Made by a program: the position numbers and the translations under genes
The notes under the pieces: model-generated
What the model was told of the DNA's origin: nothing
Database searches by the model: none
Seen by the model: only the letters and a program-made list of their open reading frames with translations
Part shown: positions 9,836-19,700 of the stretch, piece by piece
Numbering within the stretch: position 1 is the first letter of the stretch
How the letters are laid out: the number at the start of each line of letters is the position of its first letter
Assembly (NCBI RefSeq): GCF_000090795.2
Contig: NW_003546491.1
Location: 86,110-115,798, forward strand
From: Amphimedon queenslandica
Lineage: Eukaryota; Porifera; Demospongiae; Haplosclerida; Niphatidae
Length of the DNA stretch: 29,689 nt
Reading direction: 5' to 3'

Positions 9836-11888
9836 TCACTCCACTGGTACTGGCTGGTACATACTGAACTGGAGAAGGTCCTGTCACATAATAGTGATCA
9901 GTCAGTGGGTGGACTGATGGTATTGTTGAAGGAGGTGTGGCAGGGGGAGGAGCTTGAACAATACGTAATGAAGACTGAGTGGGAGACAGAGTCACAGGCC
10001 TTTGGGTGGGGGTGGTTTGCTGCCGAGTTGTCACGGTAACCAACTGAGCAAGATCGCTTGTATAAATACTAGAGTTAGTGTTTTTAAGTACTGACAGTAA
10101 AGCATCAATAGTTTGTTTCGGTAGTTGAACCGATTGGACTTTAGCCGACTTTTTAACAACTTTATGACGTGGATCAATACTAGGAGGTGTGACTTTACTG
10201 GGCGGAGTCACTCCACGACTAGTAATGACATTAGTATGAGAGGGCGTGTCCTTAGTAGCACCAGTAATGACACTCCTCGATGAAGGAACTGACACACCCA
10301 CACTAGGGGAAGCTCCTTTAATTAATAGTGGGGGCGGGGTAGCTCCTTTAGCCATGCCCAGATTAGCAATAGGCGAAGCTCCTTTAATGATAATTGGCGG
10401 AATTGATTTCAACTTAGTCTGTAAATCAGTGAAATCAACTGGAGGTGATTTATTAACTGTTGGTGATACTAATTTAGGAGGTGTGGCCAGCCCCACCCTC
10501 TTATGAGGTGAAGGAGGTGTGGCTGTCTTTATAATGGGCGTGGTCAGGTCCGCTCTTCCTTTAATTAAAGTGGGTGTGGCTTTAATTGGACTAGTTTGAG
10601 ATATTTGAGGTGTATTGACTAAAGTAGTTGAGCCAGTTCCTTTCTGTGATAGACTAACGTCACTAGTAGTGGGTGTGGTTATACTAGCCTGTGATACTAC
10701 TGATGATGATTGAGTTAATGAATCGTCTTTTAATAACTTCTCCTTTTTAACTAAAGGAGAGAGAGAGGGAGAGAGAGAGAGAGGGGGAGAGAGAGAGGGA
10801 GAGAGAGAGGTAAGAATGAAGTTGAGAGAGACGCCTTACCTTGTACTGGTTTCTTGAGTTGTGAACTAAACGAAAAAATTAAAATTAATTAATAATAATA
10901 AATATTACGTGTATAACACTATAACTGATGTACATTAAGAAAGAACTTACTCTGATTGTGTTAGTTTGAAATGTGCTGATTCAGTCATTTTATAGAGTGC
11001 CCTTAAATTAAAATAAATAAATAGAATCACTTAATAATAATAATCATTATTGTCATTACTTCTTCTGGACCCAGCCTTTAGGCCACAGTGGTCTTACGTG
11101 AGTTTCAATAAATTCCTAATAATAATAATAATTGATAATAATAATTTAAACATTATTCCAAGTGTTCTTTACTAATATTATTTCTTCTCCAGTTTGTGTT
11201 CTTGTTTTATTCATTAGCTCTTTCTCAACTTTAGCCTTGACAACAGTAACCAATAGCAACCTGACAATAATAACAAAAACAATGAGAATTATCACTAAAT
11301 TTTATTACCTAATTCTTTCGGTCCATGTAAACTTTCTTTGTGGTTTCTGTAACTTTTTCCCGTTAGCAACAACTGGAGCTGGTGAAGGCTTTAAACAATA
11401 AAAATAATAAAAATAAGAATATTAAAATAATGAATATAGTTACATCATCTCCAGGGGATTCAACCTTCACTGCAGGAGTGGGAGTGTCCTCCAACTAATG
11501 AAATATTAATTAATGTTATATCAATGCCAGTTATTAAACTAGTTATTAATACTGGTTATTAAGTGACTAACTTGTTTTCTCTCGGTTTCGTATTTTTCTA
11601 AATCAATTTTATATTTCGATAATAATGGAAGCATTGCCAAGTTGACAGCTAATAATAATCAATCAATCAATTAATTAATTAATTAATTAATTAATCATTA
11701 ATTCGTACCTTCTTTTAATTGAGCAAGTGCAGCATCTAAGTCAACAATACCAGTCTATTAATTAATTAATTGATTAATTAATATTATTATTTTTTTATTA
11801 CTTCCTGTTTCTTCAAAACTCGTTTGATTCTGTTCATTAATGAGGTTCTGTTTATACCAAATTTATAAGCTAAATACTCCAACACAGT

Positions 11889-11963
<75 letters not shown>

Positions 11964-14900
11964 GTACGACTCTCGTCTTTATTTTAAGTGATTTGCAGTC
12001 ATTATCAATACTAGAAATAAAGAGAAACTTAATGAAGTGAGTACAATATACAACACACGCTATCAGCAACAATTAGTAGATTTACCACACCCATTAATTT
12101 GAGGTGATTTCGGAGCCATTTTTTGGAAAAAACCATGGACTATAGCCTTGGGTACTTTTCAGATTTTTACCATTTTCTTAAAATGGCCGTAACTTGAAAA
12201 ATTGAAGTCGGAATCACCTAAAACTTTCTACACAGCATAAGAACATTGATATGTATCAAAAAATGTAATAAAAATTTGGGATGATTTCGGAGCCAATTTT
12301 TGGAAAAAACCATGGACTATAGCCTTGGGTATTTTTCAGAATTTTGCCATTTTCTTAAAATGGCCGTAACTTGAAAAATTGAAGTCGGAATCACCTCAAA
12401 CTTTCTACACAGCATAAGAACATTGATATGTATCAAAAAATGTAATAAACATTTGGGATGATTTCGGAGCCATTTTTTGAAAAAAACCATGGACTATAGC
12501 CTTGGGTATTTTTCAGATTTTTACCATTTTCTTAAAATGGCCGTAACTTGAAAAATTGAAATCGGAATCACCTCAAACTTTCTACACTGCATAAGGACAT
12601 CAATATGTATCAGAAAATGTAATAAACATTTGGGATGATTTCGGAGCCATTTTTTGGAAAAAACCATGGACTATAGCCTTGGGTATTTTTCAGATTTTTA
12701 CCATTTTCTTAAAATGGCCGTAACTTGAAAAATTGAAGTCGGAATCACCTCAAACTTTCTACACAGCATAAGAACATTGATATGTATCAAAAAATGTAAT
12801 AAACATTTGGGATGATTTCGGAGCCATTTTTTGAAAAAAACCATGGACTATAGCCTTGGGTATTTTTCAGATTTTTACCATTTTCTTAAAATGGTCGTAA
12901 CTTGAAAAATTGAAGTCGGAATCACCTCAAACTTTCTACACAGCATAAGAACATTGATATGTATCAAAAAATGTAATAAACATTTGGGATGATTTCGGAG
13001 CCATTTTTTGAAAAAAACCATGGACTATAATAGCCTTGGGTACTTTTCAGATTTTTACCATTTTCTTAAAATGGTCGTAAGTTGAAAAATTGAAATCGGA
13101 ATCACCTCAAACTTTCTACACTGCATAAGGACATCAATATGTATCAGAAAATGTAATAAACATTTGGGATGATTTCGGAGCCATTTTTTGGAAAAAACCA
13201 TGGACTATAGCCTTGGGTATTTTTCAGAATTTTGCCGTTTTCTTAAATTGGCCGTAACTTGAAAAATTGAAATCGGAATCACCTCAAACTTTCTACACTG
13301 CATAAGGACATCAATATGTATCAGAAAATGTAATAAAAATTTGGGATGATTTCGGAGCCATTTTTTGAAAAAAACCATGGACTATAGCCTTGGGTATTTT
13401 TCAGATTTTTACCATTTTCTTAAAATGGCCGTAACTTGAAAAATTGAAGTCGGAATCACCTCAAACTTTCTACACAGCATAAGAACATTGATATGTATCA
13501 AAAAATGTAATAAACATTTGGGATGATTTCGGAGCCATTTTTTGAAAAAAACCATGGACTATAGCCTTGGGTATTTTTCAGATTTTTACCATTTTCTTAA
13601 AATGGCCGTAACTTGAAAAATTGAAATCGGAATCACCTCAAACTTTCTACACTGCATAAGGACATCAATATGTATCAGAAAATGTAATAAACATTTGGGA
13701 TGATTTCGGAGCCATTTTTTGGAAAAAACCATGGACTATAGCCTTGGGTATTTTTCAGAATTTTGCCGTTTTCTTAAATTGGCCGTAACTTGAAAAATTG
13801 AAGTTGGAATTAGCTCAAACTTGCTACACAGCATAAGGACATCAATATGTATCAGAAAATGTAATAAAAATTTGGGGTGATTTCGGAGCCATTTTTTGGA
13901 AAAAACCATGGACTATAGCCTTGGGTATTTTTCAGAATTACATTGTACATATTAGATATTGGACTTACTCCACTAGTTGCTTATCATAACTGGTCTTCAC
14001 TTTACAAGTTAGTTTACCAGTTGAACTGTTAGCATGATCCACTGAGAGGGACTGGAGAGGGAGGAGTCAATAATAATAATAAAATCAAATAATATTAGAA
14101 GTACCTCTTCTATTTGCTTAATTTTATTAATTAATGTTAGCGGCAGTCCATCAGGCAATGAAGGACAGGTAGTTTTACTATCTCTAAAAACACAATAAAT
14201 AATAATTAATAATAATTATTATTATATTAACATACATTGCTCCTATGCTAGATTCAGTCTCCTCATTAATAATTAGAGGTGGGCTAGGACCTGTTTCCAT
14301 GGCAACCGGTGCTTGCTTCTTTTCTTCAATCGCTGGTGAAGTTAAAGTCAGTTTCTTTTTCAAAATGTGACTTCTCTGAGCTGATGAAACAGCCATTTGT
14401 CTCTTAGCCTGTTTCAATTTCTTGCTGTTAATGAAGGGGTGTGGCTAGTTATTAATAGTTATTAAAGGATGGCTTACTTTGCTATTGCTTGAGGAGTGTT
14501 CATGTGACGTTTTTTAGGCTATTCAATAAATAAAATAAAATAATTTAATTAATCATTACCTTTTCTTCCTTGCTCTTAGCTGATAATCCAAAACTACATT
14601 AATAATTAATAATAAAATACATCCATGTGCAAGTATAGATGGTTTAAAGTCTCACTCGGTTAAGTTCTTATTCTTAGTGAACTCCAGTTCTCCAGTGTTG
14701 ACATAGAACCCTCCGAACATGGTATCAACTTGAGGAGGAACATAGTCTTCATACTACAGACAGAGAAGTCATTATTATTATTATTTATAAATCCAATTTT
14801 GATCGGAATCAGCTCAAACTTTCTACACAACATAAGTACATGTATATGTATCAGGAAAGGTAATGAATACATCAGAGTAAGGAATGTTCTTACTAGTTCA

Positions 14901-15660
14901 GAGTCATCAACAAATGAATCATTAGTATCATAACCTTCACCAATATCAACAAGATCCTGTAAAACAAACAAACAAACAAACAAACAAATAAATAAAGAAG
15001 CAGAAAGAGGAGAGAGCTTGCCTGTGTGCTTGCACCCTAAAAATTGAAAAATAATAGAGTGACTAAAGGGTTAAAATAAGTTTATTAATTTAATAAACAG
15101 TCATGAATATTAATGAGGCAGATAGCTGGCAAGTCTCACGTATTTTTCTTCGAATTTCTTCGCAATGGCGGCCAGTTTCTGGTCTTCATCGTCTTCTCCC
15201 GGCAGTAGAGGGAGGGTCTCCTGTTAAGAAACGAGATATGATCCTTAGAACAAGCTTAGAGCGCGCGGGGTAGCAAAACAAGATGGCTGCCTCCGAGGAG
15301 GCACCGAAATGGAAGCATCCCAAATGCCTCCAAAACGACCTCACGCTGAAACAAAGCGGATTATAACATAAATACAACTAGCAGAAAGCTAATGGATACA
15401 AGGAATGCATGGTCGCTATATCCTCCTACTTTTCCAAATGGAGGTGGTTCTTGTTTTTGAGGTCCAACTCCACCCACTGCCACGCCCAGTTCCCTAATCC
15501 TCTTGGACACCAGTTGAGGGTAGGAGACCTCATTAGACCTCTCATCAGTGGGGGCCAGTAGTTTCACTTCTAATCGAAGACCAGCCCCTCCCAGACTTGA
15601 TTCTCGCCCCTTGTTTGCTCCTTTCTGCCTTCCATTGTTTAAAATTGTTTCCAGATTCAT
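9789..15660 (-). CDS. UBN1: Ubinuclein (HIRA-complex histone H3.3 chaperone subunit), 21 exons, 826 aa
   Basis: Exons (minus strand): 15430-15660, 15140-15220, 15022-15036, 14894-14956, 14656-14753, 14560-14593, 14478-14518, 14236-14424, 14105-14183, 13969-14051, 11968-12010, 11802-11888, 11709-11754, 11572-11648, 11444-11494, 11309-11388, 11173-11260, 11060-11115, 10951-11001, 10840-10865, 9789-10750. Phases agree; total 2,481 nt. Residues about 25-60 (LRLEVKLLAPTDERSNEVSY) and AAIAKKFEEKY match the ubinuclein N-terminus. The Hpc2-related domain (about 110-160: DLVDIGEGYDTNDSFVDDSE, FGGFYVNTGELEF) binds HIRA. The conserved middle domain (about 250-500) includes TVLEYLAYKFG, KFTWTERIR and VRPLWPKGWVQ. 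Residues about 507-826 are a Pro/Thr/Ser-rich disordered tail with repeated KGASP/KGATP units. The start is the first in-frame ATG; the frame stays open to 15900, so an upstream exon is possible. The gene serves as the single homologue of UBN1/UBN2. Intron 10 holds a 1.8-kb tandem array. Confidence 0.92.
10756..10810. repeat. (GA)n-rich simple repeat
   Basis: GA and GGGA units lie in the ubinuclein intron between exons 10840-10865 and 9789-10750. On the transcribed strand it reads as CT-rich and leads into the CTCTCCTTTAG acceptor, so it serves as the polypyrimidine tract. Confidence 0.85.
11890..11961. repeat. (AAT)n microsatellite, about 23 units
   Basis: It fills the ubinuclein intron between exons 11968-12010 and 11802-11888. 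Read as protein on the minus strand it gives a long Tyr run; the flanking GTACGT donor and ATTCAG acceptor remove it. Confidence 0.9.
12096..13937 (+). repeat. Tandem array, about 10 units of about 179 bp, with trimeric higher-order structure
   Basis: It lies inside ubinuclein intron 10 (12011-13968). Each unit contains GATTTCGGAGCCATTTTTTG, ACCATGGACTATAGCC, a GTAACTTGAAAAATTGAAG block, CAAACTTTCTACAC and a TATGTATCA...ATGTAATAAA end. Units start near 12101, 12282, 12460, 12640, 12818, 12997, 13177, 13352, 13532, 13710 and a partial unit near 13885. Variants recur every third unit: units 7 and 10 alone share AATTTTGCCGTTTTC with CTTAAATTGGCC; units 3, 6 and 9 share the GCATAAGGACATCAATATG ending. 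There is no open frame or TIR, and the units are contiguous, so this is satellite-like rather than CRISPR or coding. Confidence 0.93.
14796..14865 (+). repeat. Dispersed intronic repeat fragment in ubinuclein
   Basis: GATCGGAATCAGCTCAAACT, TTCTACACAACATAAG and ATGTATCAGGAAAGGTAATG match the core of the tandem unit. It lies in the intron between exons 14894-14956 and 14656-14753. Confidence 0.75.
15221..15429. other. Ubinuclein intron 1 with GC-rich island
   Basis: The intron contains GAGCGCGCGGGG near 15258 and, on the plus strand, CAAGATGGCTGCCTCCGAGG near 15280, which resembles a YY1-type start-site motif. A 27-codon plus-strand ORF starts at that ATG and stops by about 15366 without a recognisable domain. 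It could be an alternative or antisense promoter. No coding exon could be supported. Confidence 0.4.
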
Positions 15661-15993
15661 TCTCTTTCCCTTTTCAATTGAGATATCATCAAAATAGGAG
15701 ACAGTAGTACCAAACTTGGTTCCTGGTCGTTTTTGCAACAAGACACAGGTGCCTAGTGGTAGCCTGGTGCAGATTATGGCCCAGAGTATTAAAAAAAGAG
15801 AAATATCAACTTGAGGAGAGAAAGAATTAGCAGATAAAGATGTATGAGAGTTGAGAAAATGGGTGTGGCTTTTATCAAGACATTTTTGCTGAGTCTGCAA
15901 TTTTAGTTAATTTTTAACGATTGCCCACAAAAAATATTACAAAATGTATGACCACACCTAATAATAGGTGGGGCATCACGCCTCTTTTATAAA

Positions 15994-16098
15994 ATGGCGT
16001 CGTTCGGACAGGTCCAATTGGAAGCATGCAGATTTTGCTTGTCTTATGCCACTGCTTTCCGTAATCTGTATAGTATACTTCCGTATATGGTACTTTAG
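15994..16098 (+). CDS. Candidate 34-codon small or upstream ORF
   Basis: ATG at 15994 follows a TATA-like run and has an AAAATGGCG context. The frame ends in TAG at 16096-16098, directly before GTGAGA, so the stop coincides with a consensus splice donor. The peptide contains CRFCL but no domain I recognise. It may be a uORF in the 5' UTR of the cadherin gene, or noise. Confidence 0.2.
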   Translation: MASFGQVQLEACRFCLSYATAFRNLYSILPYMVL

Positions 16099-16206
16099 GT
16101 GAGAACCCAATTATATAGTTTTTTATTTGTTATTATGTTACAGTAAGTGGCTAAAATGAAGAGAGACTTCTTGTCGGAGCTTGTGGTTGAAGTAAATTGT
16201 GAGTGA

Positions 16207-16262
16207 TTTACATGTACATGTATAACACGTGTTACATGTACATGTATAACATGTGTTACATG
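16207..16262. repeat. ACATGTACATGT palindromic repeat cluster
   Basis: Two imperfect units are each near-palindromic: ACATGTACATGTATAACACG with TGTTACATGTACATGT, then TATAACATGTGTTACATGTA. The first is centred on the E-box CACGTG. The tetramer-based ACATGT motif also recurs near 4797, 16329 and 29348. Confidence 0.7.
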
Positions 16263-16773
16263 TATAATGTACACTCTACCTTCAATAAGTCTCATGCAGC
16301 CAGACTATTCATAGTTTGATAGGACCATACATGTACATGTCAAGATAAAAATTAATAATCCTTTAAAAATTTTAATAACTGGATATTTGCAAAACCTTTG
16401 GGCCACAGTAATTTCTGAAGTTATTATATTCATTGTTTATATATTATATTAATAGCTATTATCATTGAATGCTTATATATTATACTAATATCTACTGTTT
16501 ATATTTTGTGGTTGGTAGTATTTGCATTTGTGTGGTGTCCCCAGTGTTTGTGGGGGTGTGTCATTATTACTATCTTATGTAAACTGTAAGGAATTTGATA
16601 CTCCCTGTTTAGCCTGACGGTGCAACTAAGCTACAGCAACAGCAGACATCTCTGTCTCTCTCTCAATTTTGCTACAACTGTATCCTTCATTTCTTCTATA
16701 ATGCCAGGAGCTCTTACTACCTGCTAGACAATAACCTGCTTATTTTATAACCTGTTCCTGCAACTTTAAGATA

Positions 16774-19700
16774 ATGTCTTCTCTATTACAACTAGTCCTT
16801 ATCTTTTTCTCATTGGCTGTTCTACCTAGCAGCAGTCAGCAGTTACATGTACCAGTACAATCTACTGAACTAGTCTCCATTAATACCTTCATATACAATA
16901 TAAGCAGTAAGTTCTACCTCCTAACAAAGAGAACTGATCTACACTATAAACTGATACCATCTACTCAGTGTTCTGTATTCAATGTAACATCAAGTACTGG
17001 GCTACTCTTTACTCAAGAATCAATCAATATCACTGATGCTGATTCCAGCACTGATCCCTTAACGTGCATCAGTACTGATACAGACCAGTATCCAGTTCTA
17101 TCATCATACAACTGCTTCATTGTTGGTTCTACTGATAGTTACTCTTATGGGCTGGTAGTTAATGTCCATGTACTACCTACTGTCCACCATTCTCTCCCTC
17201 TTAGCGTTGGAGGAGAGGCAGTGGGAGGACTGGAGAATGCTCCTCTTGAATTGGACGGGTTTCCTCTATTGGTTGATTATAAAACAGAATCCAATGAACT
17301 GGCCAATGGATACTTATTGCTGAATGCTAATGACAGTTTTAGTATTAATATAACCACTGCCAGCTGCTATAGTGTACTCCAGCTGGTAACGACCAGACCT
17401 CTCTCTATAGGAACCAGTTATAACCTTACGCTGTATCACATGCCCACTCAATCAGGGACTCAAATACTCGTTAATGTTGTGGGTGGGAATCGCTACTCTC
17501 CAGTTTTCATGGACGTCCCTTCATCTGTTACTATCAGTGAGCTATCACCAGTTGGATCACTGGTAACTATGGTAACAGCATTTGATAATGATACTAATGG
17601 ATACATTACTTATACCTTGTATCCTCTTTCTTCTAGCTTTATCATACACCACACCACAGGACTGGTTTATCTATCACAACCACTGGATTATGAGTCCAGC
17701 ACTTTTACTAACATTACAGTAATAGCCAGTGATGGTGGCTACCCAAGGAGGTCCACTGAGATTAGTATAAGTATATTCATTACTGATGCCAATGAAGTGA
17801 GGCCAGCTATTGATATACAACAACCTCTCACTGGTCATCATGAGATAATCAATGATACCATTCCTGTACCTGAATCAACTACTACTGGAAGCATTTTGGC
17901 TAGATTTGTTTTGACTGATGAAGATTCCTCGCATATTTCTATTAATATGGACTGCAGGACATGCCATAACTGTTTCACCCTCTCACTAGTGAACGTGACC
18001 AGTAATACTAGTAATACTGGTAATACTGGTTTGACTGCCGTTTATAATTTATTATTAACTAGTAGGCTGGACTATGAAGGATACACTGATACTCATGTTA
18101 TTCTAATTAATGCCACTGATAATGGAGCCCCGCCCCTCACTATCCTACGTACTATTAATATTCAATTAACGGATACTAACGACCCTCCTCTTTTCCCCTC
18201 CCCCTTTTATGAGGGGCGTGTCTCCAGTGGGTCTCCTATCGGTACCAATGTCCTATTTGTAACTGCTACGGACCAGGACGCTGGTGACAATGGTACACTG
18301 GTATATGCTATGGTTAATGGTAGTGGGTCGTTTACTATTCATCCATCCACTGGTTTGGTAAGTGTCCATTCTTCGTCCCTTGTACCTGGACTGGTCTTCA
18401 TCAATGTCTCAGTACGTGATACTGGTCCAAGTCCTTTATATGACTATACTTCATTGACTGTACTCGTTACTGAGTCTGATACCCATCCTCCTGTGTTTTC
18501 AAACCCATACCCCAGTACCAGTGTATCAGAGTATTGGAATCAGTCTTTACCTTTGTATCACTTCAATGCCTCAGATCCTAACACAGGCTGCAGTGGGTCA
18601 GTACATTATTCATTGTTATATTCAGAGCCACCATTATTCTATATAGACCAGGTCTCTGGTTTACTCTATTTGAATGATTCTCTTGATTATGAGCTCTCCT
18701 CTACTGCCAGGGTCTCCGTCTCTGCCCGTAGCCTTGGCAACAGTCCTGATCTGGTTTCCACGGCAACACTGACTATCACTATTCAAGATGAAGATGATAG
18801 CTCCTCCTCCTTCACTCCATCCTGTCCCTGCTCACCAGTGTTCCTCACTCCGCTGTACGCTGGTGTCGTTAGAGAGGACGCTGGTACGGGGGTAGAGGTA
18901 CTTAGGGCACGTGCTGTTGACTATGATCAAGGTGATGTCATTAGTTATTCAACATCAGGATCAGCCGATGTCATTGATATTGATTCTTCTACTGGTCAGA
19001 TCACGCTAGCATCAACTCTTGATCGTGATATTGATTATATATCGTTTAACGTGATTGCTACTGATCAAACCAGCAGTTCTTCATCAGTACCAGTTCATCT
19101 TAAAGTACTTCATGTCACCAATAGCAACAGACCTTCTTTTGTATCTCCTTCCAATGGAACTATCATTAATGTGACTGAATCTACTAACACGAATCAAGTA
19201 TTGATCACAATATCAGCCACTGATCATGATATTGGTGTCAACGCTGAGCTACGTTACTGGATCCGTTTCGGTAATGAACACGGTCTATTTTATCTCGACT
19301 CAGTTACTGGGAAGGTGTGGCTGACACGTCCTCTTGATTACGAGACTGACCCTCATTCTTATACTCTGGTATTTGACGTCACTGATCTTAGTTCATCTCC
19401 TCTTGACACTGGGGGTCAGTTGCTAACGGTAACACTCAATCTATTGGATATTAACGACCACTTCCCAGTGTTCACCCAGCCCAGATATGATTGCTACATA
19501 GTAGAAGATAGCTCTGATGTAAGGAATGACAATGGAAGCAGTGGCTGTAGGATTGAAGCAATAGACAGTGACAGTATTAATAATGATACAACTTATAGTA
19601 TCAATGGTAGCAGCAGTTCTTATTTTAATATTGGACCTACCACTGGTCTTATAATGGCCAAGGACTCCATTGTTATTGATTATGAGAGAAATCATCTTTT

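Larger units (their letters stand above)
15661..16773. promoter_or_regulatory. Divergent promoter/5' UTR region of ubinuclein (-) and Fat-like cadherin (+)
   Basis: The 1.1-kb gap contains: an open minus frame up to 15900 that may be ubinuclein 5' UTR; TTTTATAAAATGGCG at about 15985-15998 (TATA-like plus a start-site-like ATGGCG); a strong AG|GTGAGA donor at 16098/16099; a TTATGTTACAG acceptor ending near 16142; ACATGTACATGT palindromes at 16207-16262 and about 16329; and an imperfect duplication rich in TATATTAT at about 16434-16502. Spliced 5' UTR exons for the cadherin are likely but unproven. Confidence 0.45.

Noticed and set aside
10246-10506. Plus-strand ORF with GEAPL repeats
   Set aside because: It is the antisense shadow of the repetitive Pro/Thr-rich tail of ubinuclein.
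11863-12072. Minus-strand ORF with a long tyrosine run
   Set aside because: The Tyr run is the AAT microsatellite in an intron. Only the segment 11968-12010 is a real ubinuclein exon, required for phase between its neighbours.
12096-13937. CRISPR-like array
   Set aside because: Units are contiguous, about 179 bp and without unique spacers, and they sit in a eukaryotic intron. It is a satellite-type tandem repeat.
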